This document shows, piece after piece, positions 46,805-61,156 of a stretch of DNA of 64,000 nt. The stretch's first letter is position 1. Each line of letters opens with the position of its first letter. The translations under genes and the position numbers were made by a program. The stretch comes from Catonia carolina (Eukaryota; Arthropoda; Insecta; Hemiptera; Achilidae), in NCBI GenBank assembly GCA_035578175.1, contig JAQMRL010000003.1, positions 60,682,672-60,746,671 on the forward strand, written 5' to 3'. The notes beneath the pieces are model-generated. The model had not been told where the DNA came from, did no database searches, and worked only from the letters and a program-made list of their open reading frames with translations.

Positions 46805-48704
46805 TTTTCAGTTCGCACGTCTCAAACGGCGCCTTTAATATATTCACTGCAAGGTCTAACTGCATAATCATCAACTGTCATTGTAAGAAGCTCTAAAAGT
46901 GTTTATTTCATTAGTACCTCTTATTTTCTTAATATGTTTTATTCGAAAATTTGGTTCTCTCGCTAAGCAAAAAGAACGATTATTGTAGCCGTGGAAGTAG
47001 CAGTTAAAATTAAAAAAATATTTAACAGTTTAACTGCCTCTTGTAGGCAATACTAAATTTTCGCATCACAAAATTAAATAATGACACAAGGAGTGAATAA
47101 ACGCGGAGAAATGTCAAAAATACCGCCCAGAAATTTTTTATATTGTTAACCGTGTTTAGTTTGACTCATTGTCGTCAAAAGGGCACAATTTGTATTTTGC
47201 TCTTACTTGGTATTGATCAAGAATATTTTAAATTTCGGTTTTATAATGCCGGCGATTCTACTTACGATTTTTTGACAAAAAACTTCAGTGACGTCCTTGT
47301 TAGAATTTACAAACTTTAATATACTTTATATATTTTTAAACTTTAATATACAGTGAAAAAATCACATTTTGTTACGTTCGTATCGCAGTGTCTGCATGGT
47401 AGCCGACAAATTTCCTAAATTTGAACAAGCTTGTATGTGACAACGCAATCTATTCTTTTGCTTTCTTTTTTAATTCTTTTTTATTTCTTAGTGTGAAAAG
47501 CAGGTGTGAATATACTGCTGTTACATACAATAATACCATATTCATTGCGTACTCGGAAGAACCCTAACAAAATTAAACATGTTTTTCGTAGGTGTTTTAA
47601 TTCTGGGACGTATTGCATTTCAGTAGACGTTATTCTCTATTATTCGGCCGTATCATTAACTGGGCGGTGGCAATGGGCGGATCTTATGTAAAAATGTAAG
47701 GCGACGTCCGCGCAAGATTAGTACCGGTTCAATCAGGAAGCTCGACACTGACAAATGACGTAATATTGAATGAGACGATTTCATTGGTTCATATCGAATG
47801 ACGTACTGAACTATAATGAGCTCTCTGATTGGACAATAATAACTAATCAAAATGACGCCTAAGAAAACATCTGATTGGTTAGGTTTGAAGATTTATCATT
47901 GGTTGAGAATACTACACTCTGATTGGTCCTATATTATATCTGCCTTGACGTCACACGCGCGTTGTCGTCATTGTAGACCGCCTTACTCGCAAGACCTAAA
48001 AATTTGTTTTTTTCTACTGTACATCAGTTCTATTATATTTTTGTAGTACATTTTCGGATATGTTAATAGTCACAAATAGAGCGAAAGAAACAAAAATTCG
48101 TTTAATAACGCCCTCTAATGATTATTTCTTTGTTGATTTAGGAACTGATAGTTAATTCAAATTGTATAATAAAAATATGCACGTTCTGCGCAAATAGTGT
48201 AAAACTGCAATCAGTAATTCATTCCTCCTTTAAAAACGTTAGAAAATTATTTGTGCATTGCTCTCTGTTTATTATTGCTATAGTCAAAATTCAAGCACAA
48301 AAATTATAATAATTCTTAGAAATAAAACCGTGCGTATTGATGTACTACGCCTATGTTATTCAAGGAAGATGTTGGTTTGAACATCAAATTTAATAAACTA
48401 TTATCAGATTATTTTTTTTGTACGATTAGTATGATTAAATTTGTACGTTCTTTCATAACGACTTTGATAACATCCTATCTTACAAATCTGATTTTTCGAG
48501 TTACTTAAAATTATTTAAATAATGAGATGTTAAATACTCGGCACAATTATTTTGAGTTTTTAGATCTTTAGGGTAGAAGTTATTTTAAACATTTACAAGT
48601 TATCTGAAATAAACTGAAAAGTTAATTGGGTTACGTTATTTGGGTTGTAGCCGTATGTTTCAGTAGAAAAGTCATTTGATGAGCAAAGCTCGCCTTCTAA
48701 ACAA
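46805..48704. repeat. Array monomer M15 (most divergent unit)
   Basis: A 1.90-kb unit with many private changes: the left arm of the AGCAGTA palindrome is lost near 47500, there is a small duplication ctttaatata near 47307-47350, and the CCAAT block resembles the second block of M7/M12. It probably represents an older lineage that also contributed the right part of M7 and M12. Confidence 0.85.
47699..47990. promoter_or_regulatory. CCAAT/CRE cluster of M15
   Basis: Five intact ATTGG boxes and an intact TGACGTCA. The first CCAAT (ttcaatc) and the fourth (actaatc) are decayed. Confidence 0.45.
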
Positions 48705-50576
48705 TTTTCAGTTCGCACGTTGCAAATGCGCCTTTAATATATTCACAATGCAAGGTCTAACTGTATAATAATCTACTGTCATATGAACAAGGTCTAAAAG
48801 TGTTTATTTCACCAGTACTTCTTATGTTGTTATAATGTTTTAGTCGAAAATTGCTTCATTCGTGAAGAAAACAGAACTATTATTTTAGCCGTGGAAGTAG
48901 CAGTTGAAATTTAAAAAATATTTCACAGTTTAACTGCCTCTTGTAGGCAATACTAAATTTTCGCATCGCAAAAAAAAATAATGACACAAGCAGCGAATAA
49001 ACGCGGAGAAATGTCAAAAATATCGCCCAGAAATTTTTCATATCGTTAACCGTTTTTAGTGTGACTGATTGTCGTTAAAAGGGCAGAATTTGTATTTTGC
49101 TCTTACTAGGTATTGTTTAAGTATATTCTAAATTTCAGTTTGGTAATGCCGGCGATTCTACTGACGATTAGTTGACAAAAAAACTTCAGAGACGTCCTTA
49201 TTAGAATAAACTTTAATATACAATGAAACAATCACAGTGTGTTACGTTCGTATAGTAGTGTTTGCATGGTAGCCGACAAAATAATGTCTTAAATTTAAGC
49301 AAGCTTATATGTGACAACGCAATCTATTCTTGTGCTTCCTGTTTATGACTTTTTTATTTCAAATTGTGAAAATCAGTATAAATATACTGCTGTTTCATAC
49401 AATAAACCATAATCATTCCGTACTCGGAAGAACCTTAACAAGATTAAAAATGTTTTTGGTAGGCATTTTAATTCTGGAAAATATAGCATTTCAGTAGACA
49501 TTTTTGTTTAATATTCGGCCTTATTGTTTATTGGGCGGTGACAATGGACGGATTTATGTAAAAATGCAAGTCGACGTCACGCGCAGCAACAGCCGGACCA
49601 ATCAGGAAGCTCGATACTGACAATTGACGTAATACTCAATGAGACGACTTTATTGGTTGATATCGACTGACGTAGTGAACTATAATGAGCTCTCTGATTG
49701 GACAATATTAACCAATCAAAATGACGCCTAAGAAGACATCTGATTGGTTAGGTTTGAAGATTTTTCATTGGTTGAGAATACTAGTTTCTGATTAGTCCAA
49801 TATTATATCTTTTATTGACGTCACACGGACGTCATCGTCATCGTAGGCCGCCTCACTCGCAAGACCTAGATAATTATATTTTCAAGAAGTGTAGATCAGT
49901 TCTATTAGATTTCAATTATATATTTTTAGATATGTTATAGACACAAATGGTGCAGAAGAAAAAAACATTCGTTAACTAACGCTTTATAATAATTATTTCT
50001 TTGTTGATTTAGGATCCGATATTTAACTCAAAATATACAATTAAAATATACACGTTCTGCGCCAACAGTGTAAAACTCCAATCAGCAATTCATTCCTCCT
50101 TAAAAAACATTAGAAATTTAGTTGTGCATGGCACTCTGTTTATTATTGCTTTAGTTAAAATTCAAACACAAAAATTATAATAACTCTCTGAAATAAGACC
50201 GTACGTATTGATAGACTACGCCACTGTTATATAAAGATGATGTTGGTTTGAATATTAAATTGAATAAACTATTATCAAATTATTTTTTTGTACGATTAAT
50301 AAGATTCAATTTTTACATTCCTTCATAACATTGATAACATCCTTTCTTTTAAATCCAATCTATCAAGTAACTTTAAATTAGGTTAATAATGAGATGTTAA
50401 ATACTTGGCAAAATGAATTTGGGTTTTAAGATCATTAGGGTAGATGTTAGTTCAAACATTTACAGAAATTTCTGAAATAAAAACCAAATATTTAATTGGG
50501 TTATTTTTTTATTGTTTATAACCGTATCACTCAGTAGAAGCGTGTTTTTATGATCGTAGCAGGCCTTCTAAAAATA
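48705..50576. repeat. Array monomer M16 (copy of M1)
   Basis: 1.87 kb, nearly identical to M1. One visible difference is tttacagaaatttctg (50460) where M1 has tttacaggttttctg, another acagccggaccaatcagg versus accaatcggg. Confidence 0.9.
49570..49858. promoter_or_regulatory. CCAAT/CRE cluster of M16
   Basis: Seven CCAAT/ATTGG boxes and an intact TGACGTCA; the gattagtccaat variant of M1 is shared. Confidence 0.5.
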
Positions 50577-51441
50577 TTTTCAGTTCTCACGTTTGAAACG
50601 GCGCCTTTAATATATTCACAGCAAGGTCTAACGGCATAATCATTAACTGTCATTGTAAGAATCTCTAAAAGTGATTATTTCATTAGTACCTTTTATTTTC
50701 TTAATATGTTTTAGTCAAAAATTTGCTTCAATCGCTAAGAAAACAGAAAGATTATTGTAGCCGTGGAAGTAGCAGGTGAAATTAAAAAAATATTTAACAG
50801 TTTAATGTTTCTAATAGGCAATACTAATTTTCGCATCATAAAATAAAATAATGAAAATATCTGCGAAGAAACGCGGAGAAATGTAAGAAATATTGCCTAG
50901 AAAGTTTTCATATCGTTAACCGTTTTTAGTGTGACTGATTATCGTTAATAGGGCACAGGTTCTATTTTGCTCTTACTAGGTATTGTTTAAGTATATTCTA
51001 AATTTTAGTTTGGTAATTCCGGCGATTCTACTGACGATTAGTTGACAAAAAAAACTTCAGAGACGTCCTTATTAGAATAAACTTTAATATACTATAAAAA
51101 AAAACACAATGTGTTACGTTAGTATAGTAGTGTTTGCAAGGTAGCCGACAAAATAATGTCTTAAATTTAAGCAAGCTTAGATGTGACAACGCAAGCTATT
51201 GTTGTCCTTCCTTTTTATGACTTTTTTATTTCATATTGTGAAAAGCAGTATAAATTTACTGCTGTTTCATACAATAAACCATAATCATTCCGTACTCGGA
51301 AAAACCTTAACAAATTTAAAAATGTTTTTGATACGCCATTTAATTCTCGAAAGTATAGCATTTCAGTAGACGTTAATTGTTTAATATTGGGCCGTATCGT
51401 TAACTGGGCGGAAACAATGGGCAGATTTATGTAAAAATGTA

Positions 51442-51723
51442 AGTCGACGTCACGAGCAGGAACAGTACCGGACCAATCAGGAAGCTCGGTACTGACAAAT
51501 GACGTAATACTGATTGAGACGTTTTCATTGGTTGATATCGGATGGCTATAATGAGCCCTCTGATTGGACAATATTAACCAATCAAAATGACGCCTAAGAA
51601 GACATCTGATTGGTTAGGTTTGAAGATTTTTCATAGGTTGAGAATACTAGTTTCTGATTGGTCCAATATTATATCTTTTATTGACGTCACGCGGACGTCA
51701 CCGTCATCGTAAGCCGCCTCACT
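51442..51723. promoter_or_regulatory. CCAAT/CRE cluster of M17
   Basis: Seven CCAAT/ATTGG boxes and an intact TGACGTCA in a gcgg context. Confidence 0.5.
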
Positions 51724-52235
51724 CGCAAGACCTAAATAATTATATTTTCAAGTGTAGATCAGTTCTATTAGATTTCAATTATATGTTTTCAGATATGTTA
51801 TAGACACAAATGGTGCTGAATAAAAAAACATTCGTTAACTAACGCTTTATAATGATTATTTCTTTGTTGATTTAGGATCCGATAATTAACTCAAAATATA
51901 TAATTAAAATGTACACGTTCTGCGCCACCAGTGTAAAATTCCAATTAACAATTCATTCCTCCTTAAAAAACATTAGAAAATTAGTTGTGCATGGCTCTCT
52001 GTTTATTATTGCTTTAGTTAAAATTCAAACACAAAAATTATAATAAGTCTCTGAAATAAGACCGTACGTATTGATAGACTACGCCTATGTTATTTAAGGA
52101 AGATGTTGGTTTGAACATTATATTTAATAAACTATTATCAAATTATATTTTTTGTACGATTAATAAAATTAAATTTTTATATTCTTTCATAACATTGATA
52201 ACATCCTTTCTTTTAAATCCAATCTATCAAGTAAT

Positions 52236-52635
52236 ATGTTGTTGTTGTTTAGGTCAACAGCCAAAAGGCGGGTTTGAACCTCCAAAGGTTTTACTAAGTA
52301 AAACGAGGAGTGAGGTTGTTTACAATTGTCTTCCCCACTGAGTGGAAAAGTATGCTTATCAGCAGGCCGGGCCCTCTAAAAAGCACATATTTTCTACTCT
52401 GCAAATGACACCTTAACTTCATTCACCACAGGGTCTGGCTGTACAATGAAATTCATTACTTTCAGAGAAAATAACTCTGATTAGTGCCTTTACACCTCTA
52501 CCTCTTCTGTTCTTCAATGATCCAGTCATTTTATTGACTGACCATGTGATAAGAAACAGAACTATTTATTTTAGCCCTGCAACAAACAGATTGAGTGTAA
52601 ATAATTTGACACTCCACCTGTCTGTTATGGGCAAC
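52236..52635 (-). mobile_element. SINE-like element S7 in M17
   Basis: A 400-bp copy flanked by aagtaat (52229-52235 and 52636-52642), as in S1. Confidence 0.65.
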
Positions 52636-52847
52636 AAGTAATATAAAATTAGGTACATAATGAGATGTTAAATACTTGGCACAATTAATTTCGGTTTTTA
52701 GATCATTAAACTAGATGTTAGTTCAAACATTTACAGGTTATCTGAAATACAAACTAAATATTTAATTCGGTTATTTTTTTTATTGTTTATAACCGTATCA
52801 CTCAGTAGAAGCGTGTTTTAATGAGCGTAGCAGGGCTTCTAAAAAAG

Positions 52848-54720
52848 GTTTCAGTTCGCACGTTTCAAACGGCGCCGTTAATATATTCACTGCAAGGTCT
52901 AACTGCATAATCATCAACTGTCATTGTAACAATCTCTAAAAGTGTTTATTTCATTAGTACCTCTTATTTTCTTAATAATGTTTTAGTCGAAAATTTGCTT
53001 CTCTCGCTAAGAAAACAGAACGATTATTGTAGCCGTGGAAGTAGCAGTTAAAATTTAAAAAATATTTCACAGTTTAACTGCCTCTTGTAGGCAATACTAA
53101 ATTTTCGCATCGCAAAATAAAATAATGACACAAGCAGCGAATAAACGCGAGAAATGTCGAAAATATCGCCTAGAAATTTTTCATATCGTTAACCGTTTTT
53201 AGTGGGACTGATTGTCGTTAAAAGGGCACAAGTTCTTGTTTGCTCTTACTAGGTATTGTTTAAGTATATTCTAAATTTCAGTTTGGTAATTCCGGCGAAT
53301 CTACTGACGATTAGTTGACAAAAAACTTCAGAGACGTCCTTATTAGAATAAACTTCAATATATAATGATAAAATCACAATGTGTTAGGTTAGTATAGTAG
53401 TGTTTGCATGGTAGCCGACAAAATAATGTCTTAAATTTAAGCAAGCGTATATGTGACAACGCAAGCTATTGTTGTCCTTCTTTTTTATGACTTTTTTTAT
53501 TTTATATTGTGAAAAGCAGTATAAATATACTGCTGTTTCATACAATAAACCATAATCATTCCGTACTCGGAGGAACCTTAACAAGTTTAAAAATGTTTTT
53601 GTTACGCGTTTTAATTCTAGAAAGTATTGCATTTCAGTAGACGTTAATTGTTTAATATTCGGCCGTATCGTTAACTAGGCGGTGACAATGGGCGGATTTA
53701 TGTAAAAATGTAAGTCGACGTCACGCGCAGGAACAGTACCGGACCAATCAGAAAGCTCGATACTGACAAATGACGTAATACTTATTGAGACGTTTTCATT
53801 GGTTGATATCGGATGACGTAGTGAATTATTATGAGCCCTCTGATTGGACAATATTAACCAATAAAAATGTCGCCTCAGAAGATATCTGATTGGTTAGACA
53901 TGAAAATTTTTCATTGGTTGAAAATACCAGTTTCTGATTGGTCCAATATTATATCTTATATTGACGTCACACGGACTACACCGTCATTGTAGGCCGCCTC
54001 ACTCCCAAGACCTAAACAATTATATTTTCAACTGTAGATCAGTTCTATTAGATTTCAATTATAAGTTTTCAGATATGTTATAGACACAATAGGTGCAGAG
54101 TAAAAAAACATTCGTTAACTAACGCTTTATAATGATTATTTCTTTGTTGATTTAGGATCCGATATTTAACTTAAAATATATAATTAAAATATACACGTTC
54201 TGCGCCAACAGTGTAAAATTCCAATTAACAATTCATGTCTCCTTAAAAAACATTAGAAATATAGTTGTGCAATGCTCTCTGTTTATTATTGCTTTAGTTA
54301 AGAGTCAAACACAAATATGATAATAACTCTCTGAAATAAGACTGTACGTATTGATAGACTACGCCTATGTTATTTAAGAAAGATGTTGGTTTTAACATTT
54401 ACTTGAATAAACTATCATCAAATTATATATTATGTACGATTAATAAGATTCAATTTTTACATTCCTTCATAACATTGATAACATCCTTTCTTTCAAATCC
54501 AATCTATCAAGTAACTTAAAAGTAGGTAAATAATGAGATGTTAAATACTTGGCACAATTAATTTGGGTTTTTAGATCATTAGGCTTGATGTTCGTTCAAA
54601 CATTTACAGGTTATCTGAAATAAAAACTAAATATTTAATTCGGTTATTTTGTTTATTGTTTATAACCGTCTCACTCAGTAGAAGCGTGTTTTCATGAGCG
54701 TAGCAGGCCTTCTAAAAAAA
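52848..54720. repeat. Array monomer M18 (intact counterpart of M3)
   Basis: A 1.87-kb short unit. It retains the 5' segment deleted in M3 and has the empty site (tatgtacgattaataag, ~54430) for the TA transposon of M3. Confidence 0.9.
53713..54003. promoter_or_regulatory. CCAAT/CRE cluster of M18
   Basis: Eight CCAAT/ATTGG boxes and an intact TGACGTCA. Confidence 0.5.
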
Positions 54721-54757
54721 TTTTCAGTTCGCACGATTCAAACGGCGCCTTTAATAT

Positions 54758-55567
54758 TGCGACACTTATTGCTAAGGTCCGTTTCGGGATCTAGGTTATT
54801 AAATAATTAATAGACTAAAGTTTACAATTACAGATGTTTATTTCACTAAAAGATTACAAAATAAATGATTAAACTAATTATAATTAAGAAATACAATAAA
54901 TGATTAAATAATTCACTTAAAATAAATAACAAACAATAAATAACTTAATAACTTACTTAGCCTACTTACAATCGCTTTTATAGATTATACTAACATACAA
55001 CACAAGCTGAATTCACAGAACTACACATTAACTTTACCCAATACACACACAACAAAGAGACGGTATAACAATCTTGAATCACTACAATACTCGGATGTGT
55101 AACCTGTAAATACACACCCCATTAATCTCTCGGCAAAGATCACACGAATACTGACTGGACCGCCACCCGGGGGCCTCCTTTTATTATCATTCACAAAGAT
55201 CGTTCAAGAACAAAGTAGAGAAATCTACTCAAGTACAAAAATAACTCTTTATTAATGAATCCTAGAAAAATCCATTTGTTAGAATGGAATTTGTCTGAAT
55301 GGAATTTCGATTTAGTTATTGTAAATAGAAACGTAAACAACCTCATAAACAACTTCATAAAAATAGCTGTACACAATAGTATACCTGAACTTTATGATAG
55401 TTATTTCAACCCTTATGAATGAATAGACACTTTTATGGTTACAACTGTCATTTACAAAACTAATCTTATTGTGTAGATTATTGTTAATTTATTATTTCTT
55501 AACTATGTTTATGAATGGAATTCTGGAAGATTCGTGAGCGATCCCGTCTTTTCTCGATCTTGTTACA
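54758..55567 (-). mobile_element. Solo LTR, copy 3
   Basis: 810 bp with ATAT flanks (54754-54757 and 55568-55571). The first bases read TGCGACA. It is longer than the others because of a patch at ~55270-55312 containing gaatggaattt twice. It keeps the TATA-like and TCAGT signals on the minus strand. Confidence 0.8.
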
Positions 55568-56081
55568 ATATATTCACTGCAAGGTCTAACTGTATAATCA
55601 TCAACTGTCATTGTAAGAAACTCTAAAAGTGTTTATTTCATTAGTGCCACTTATTTTCTTAATATGTTTTAGTCGAAAATTTGCTTCTCTCGCTAAGAAA
55701 ACAGAACGATTATTGTAGCCGTGGAAGTAGCAGTTAAAATTTTAAAAAATATTTCACAGTTTAACTGCATCTTGTAGGCAATACTAAATTTTTGCATCGC
55801 AAAATAAAATAATGACACAAGCAGCGAGTAAACGCGGAGAAATGTCAAATATATTGCCTAGAAATTTTTCATATCGTTAACCGTTTTTAGTGGGACTGAT
55901 TGTCGTTAAAAGGGCACAGGTTCTATTTTGCTCTTACTAGGTATTGTTTAAGTATATTCTAAATTTCAGTTTGGTAATTCCGGCGATTCTACTAACGATT
56001 AGTTGACAAAAAAAACTTCAGAGACGTCCTTATTAGAATAAACTTTAATATACAATGAAAAAATCACAATGTGTTACGTTA

Positions 56082-57752
56082 TAATCTATTTGAAATCAAC
56101 GTGCGGGTGAAGGTCATGCCACTTCCTCACCTCGCCTACCCCACCAGTCGTCTGAATGATGCAGCGCGGAGTATGTGTGTGCACTTGTGCCTACGCCTTC
56201 ATCAGGTTTACATTATTTCACTTCGTGAAGTACCGTACGCTTAAAACATCTGACGAGACCAACACATAAATGTGTTATTTAAATCAACCTTAACTTAACC
56301 TCATTCGAGAAGTTTAATTACAAACAAAAGGAAAACTGCAATTGAAAAAATCTAAATCCAGTTTTTCTTTTGTTTTTAATTAAAAGAACTTCTCAAATGA
56401 GTTTAATTTTCATAAACTTATTTATATTATTTTTTAGAATAAAATTCTCTACAATTTGCATTAAAATGTTTCGGTGTTTTTATTCGTAATTTAACAGAGT
56501 TATTTTACGCTAAACTTAAAAAGTATTTTCTAAGCCTTTTCTTTAATGTATTTACGTAGTTTTCTTAAAAACTAAAAGCGATACAGTTCTGGGACTCATT
56601 TTTTTAAGTTTCCCAGGTTAAATAAAAACCATAAGAAACCACTAAACATTTTCCTAAATTTACCTTTTCAAAATTTCAGTATTGCTTTATTTCACTCTTT
56701 GCCCAGGAATCAAGGCAAAATCTTTCGCCAGGCATAACTCGCCAACGAAGCATTTCCGGACGTATATTTAGACAAACATTTTGTTACATGTAATAACAAT
56801 AGTATATACGTGATGTAATGTGTATTATATTATTGTTATAATTGTTATTCATATTGTTTTATGGTTATTATAGATATTATATGTACGCACTATTACAACG
56901 TAATATGGAATAATAGAAAAGTCACTGAAATAGAAACACGGTCATTATACTATGCGTCAGCAATGACTCTGTGATATTTTATGACTTTATGAAGCTTACA
57001 TGTTGTATTGTTTTAAGTAAACAAACATGTTACAGCACCTTTGTCACCACACACAGGCCTATTTATTTGATTTTTTATACTCTTTCGACCAGTTCAGATT
57101 AAAGTTTTGTATCATACAGATGTGCAGTTTCTTTGGCGGGCTTGTGTAAGTTTAGTTAATTCAATTGTTTAAGCGTGAAAGTTGAGATGGCTGCAAACAG
57201 TCCTAATCTTCGCAGACAATCCAAACAAATAATTTATGGGGTATATAATTATTTAAAAGAACTTGTGTGAAATTAATTCTTTGCGAACGGCGCTCAAGTT
57301 TACATAAAAGGTAATTGACAGTTTATTTCTCAGTCGTATACAAATTTGTAACAATCCAGTTTCTGTATGCATGCTTTAAAACATAAAAGATAAATAATCA
57401 TCTTTTTCGTTTAGGTAAAAAGGTTGGCGATGTTTTTATTAAGGTGCAGTTTGTATAAAGAAATATTAGGATAGAACTATTCCAACGATCCGAAAGTTAA
57501 GCACAAAAATTAGGAAAATATATTGTGTAGAATAAAAGGGTTTCACATATCATAGTAGGCCTAATGTCTTATGTGTATCAGAGTAACCATTAAATTTCTT
57601 GTCGTTAATAGACAAAACTTTAGTCCGTAAAGAGAAAAGAAGTAGTTTAATTCAGTAATGTAGAAGTAGTGTAAGAGGTATGAGGAGAAATCTTGCGGAA
57701 GGGAAGGGGAAGAGCGCGTGACCTTCACCCGCACGAAAAAATCTAATGGACT
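56082..57752. mobile_element. Non-coding TIR element, copy 3
   Basis: 1,671 bp flanked by TTA (56079-56081 and 57753-57755). It includes the fold-back at ~56300-56403 and has no ORF. Confidence 0.75.
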
Positions 57753-58077
57753 TTAGTATAGTAGTGTTTGCATGGTAGCCGACAAAATAATGTCTTAAAT
57801 TTAAGCAAGCTTATATGTGACAACGCAAGCTATTGTTGTCCTTCCTTTTTATGACTTTTTTTATTACATATTGTGAAAAGCAGTATAAATATACTGCTGT
57901 TTCATACAATAAACCATAATCATTCCGTACTCGGAAGAACCTTAATAAGTTTAAAAATGTTTTTGTTACGCGTCTTAATTCTAGAAGGTATAACATTTCA
58001 GTAGACGTTAATTGTTTAATATTCGGCCGTATCGTTAACTGGGCAGTGACAAGGGGCGGATTTATGTAAAAATGTAA

Positions 58078-58372
58078 GTCGACGTCACGCGCAGGAACAG
58101 TACCGGGCCAATCAGAAAGGTCGATACTGACAAAAATGACGTAATACTGATTGAGACGTTTTCATTGGTTGATATCGGATGACGTAGTGAACTATTATGA
58201 GCCCTCTGATTGGACAATATTAACCAATCAAAATGACGCCTAAGAAGACATCTGATTGGTTAGGTTTGAAGATTTTTCATTGGTTGAGAATACTAGTTTC
58301 TGATTGGTCCAATATTATATCTTTTATTGACGTCACACGGACTACACCGTCATTGTGGGCCGCCTCACTCGC
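58078..58372. promoter_or_regulatory. CCAAT/CRE cluster of M19
   Basis: Eight CCAAT/ATTGG boxes and an intact TGACGTCA. Confidence 0.5.
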
Positions 58373-58885
58373 AAGACCTAAATAATTATATTTTCAACTG
58401 TAGGTCAATTCTATTAGATTTCAATTATATATTTTCAGATATGTTATAAACACAAATGGTGCTGAATAAAAAAACATTCGTTAACTAACGCTTTATAATG
58501 ATTTTTTCTTTGTTGATTTAGGATCCGATATTTAACTCAAAATATACAATTAAAATATACACGTTCTGCGCCAACAGTGTAAAATTCACATTAACAATTC
58601 ATGTCTCCTTAAAAATCATTAGAAATTAAGTTGTGCATGGCTCTCTGTTTATTATTGCTTTAGTTAAAAGTCAAACACACAAAAATTATAATAACTCTCT
58701 GAAATAAGACCGTACGTATTGATAGACTACGCCTCTATTATTTAAGGAAGATGTTGGTTTGAACATTAAATTTAATAAACTATTATCAAATTATATTTTT
58801 TGTACGATTAATAAGATTAAATTTTTACATTCTTTCATAACATTGATAACATCCTTTCTTTCAAACCCAATCTATCAAGTAACTT

Positions 58886-59283
58886 GTTGTTGTTGTTTAG
58901 GTCAACAGCCAAAAGGCTGGTTTGAACCTCCAAAGGGTTTACTAAGTAAAACGAGGAGTGAGGTGGTTTACAATTGCTTTTCTCACTGAGTGGAAAAGTA
59001 TGCTTATCAGCAGGCCGGGCCCTCTGAAAAGCACATATTTTCCACTCTGTAAATGACACCTTCACTTCATTCACCACAGGGTCTGGCTGTACAATGAAAT
59101 TCATTACTTTCAGAGAAAATAACTCTGATTAGTGCCTTTACACCTCTATCTCTTCTGTTCTTCAATGATCCAGTCATTTAATTGACTGACCATGTGATAA
59201 GAAACAGAACTATTTATTTTAGCCCTGCAACAAACAGATTTAGTGTAAATAATTTGACACTCCACCTGTCTGTTATGGGCAAC
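58886..59283 (-). mobile_element. SINE-like element S8 in M19
   Basis: A 398-bp copy flanked by aagtaactt (58877-58885 and 59284-59292), with the perfect tail hairpin seen in S2. Confidence 0.65.
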
Positions 59284-60361
59284 AAGTAACTTAAAATTAG
59301 GTAAATAATGAGATGTTAAATACTTGGCACAATTAATTTCGGTTTTTAGATCATAAGGCTAGATGTTAGTTCAAACATTTACAGGTTATCTGAAATACAA
59401 ACTAAATATTTAATTCGGTTATTTTTTTATTGTTTATAACCGTATCACTCAGTAGAAGCGTGATTTCATGAGCGTAGCAGGGCTTCTAAAAAAGGTTTCA
59501 GTTCGCACGTTTCAAACGGCGCCGTTAATATATTCACTGCAAGGTCTAACTGCATAATCATCAACTGTCATTGTAACAATCTCTAAAAGTGCTTATTTCA
59601 TTAGTACCTCTTATTTTCTTAATAATGTTTTAGTCGAAAATTTGCTTCTGTCGCTAAGAACACAGAACGATTATTGTAGCCGTGGAAGTAGCAGTTAAAA
59701 TTTAAAAAATATTTCACAGTTTAACTGTCTCTTGTAGGCAATACTAAATTTTCGCATCGCAAAATAAAATAATGACACAAGCAGCGAATAAACGCGGAGA
59801 AATGTCAAAAATATTGCCTAGAAATTTTTCATATCGTTAACCGTTTTTAGTGGGACTGATTGTCGTTAAAAGGGCACAGGTTCTTGTTTGCTCTTACTAG
59901 GTATTGTTTAAGTATATTCCAAATTTCAGTTTGGTAATTCCGGCGAATCTACTGACGATTAGTTGACAAAAAAACTTCAGAGACGTCCTTATTAGAATAA
60001 ACTTCAATATATAATGAAAAAATCACAATGTGTTACGTTAGTATAGTAGTTTTTGCATGGTAGCCGACAAAATAATGTCTTAAATTTAAGCAAGCGTATA
60101 TGTGACAACGCAAGCTATTGTTGTCCTTCCTTTTTATGACTTTTTTTATTTTATATTGTGAAAAGCAGTATAAATTTACTGCTGTTTCATACAATAAACC
60201 ATAATCATTCCGTACTCGGAGGAACCTTAACAAGTTTAAAAATGTTTTTGTTACGCGTTTTAATTCTAGAAAGTATTGCATTTCAGTAGACGTTAATTGT
60301 TTAATATTCGGCCGTACCGTTAACTGGGCGGTGACAATGGGCGGATTTATGTAAAAATGTA

Positions 60362-60643
60362 AGTCGACGTCACGCGCAGGAACAGTACCGGACCAATCAG
60401 GAAGCTCGGTACTGACAAATGACGTAATACTGATTGAGACGTTTTCATTGGTTGATATCGGATGGCTATAATGAGCCCTCTGATTGGACAATATTAACCA
60501 ATCAAAATGACGCCTAAGAAGACATCTGATTGGTTAGGTTTGAAGATTTTTCATAGGTTGAGAATACTAGTTTCTGATTGGTCCAATATTATATCTTTTA
60601 TTAACGTCACACGGACGTCACCGTCATCGTAAGCCGCCTCACT
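60362..60643. promoter_or_regulatory. CCAAT/CRE cluster of M20
   Basis: Seven CCAAT/ATTGG boxes; TAACGTCA replaces TGACGTCA, as in M5. Confidence 0.45.
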
Positions 60644-61156
60644 CGCAAGACCTAAATAATTATAATTTCAAGTGTAGATCAGTTCTATTAGATTTCAATT
60701 ATATGTTTTCAGATATGTTATAGACAAAAATGGTGCTGAATAAAAAAACATTCGTTAACTAACGCTTAATAATGATTATTTCTTTATTGATTTAGGATCC
60801 GATAATTAACTCAAATATATATTTAAAATTCACACGTTCTGCGCCACCAGTGTAAAATTCCAATTAACAATTCATTCCTCCTTAAAAAACATTAGTAAAT
60901 TAGTTGTGCATGTCTCTCTGTTTATTATTGCTTTAGTTAAAATTCAAACACAAAAATTATAATAACTCTCTGAAATAAGACCGTACGTATTGATAGACTA
61001 CGCCTATGTTATTTAAGGAAGATGTTGGTTTGAACATTAAATTTAATAAACTATTATCAAATTATATTTTTTGTGGGATTAATAAGATTAAATTTTAACA
61101 TTCCTTCATAACATTGATCACATCCTTTATTTCAAATCCAATCTATCAAGTAACTT

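Larger units (their letters stand above)
50577..52847. repeat. Array monomer M17 (copy of M2)
   Basis: 2.27 kb, nearly identical to M2, including its subtype-specific 5' third. Carries S7. After the CCAAT block it reads ggacgtcaccgtcatcgtaag, whereas M2 reads ggactacaccgccattgtaggg, so one of the two has been converted locally. Confidence 0.9.
54721..59494. repeat. Array monomer M19 (copy of M4)
   Basis: A 4.77-kb unit with LTR, TIR element and SINE-like S8 in the same positions as M4. Small differences include a 27-bp gain in the LTR and caaaaatgacg at 58132. Confidence 0.9.
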
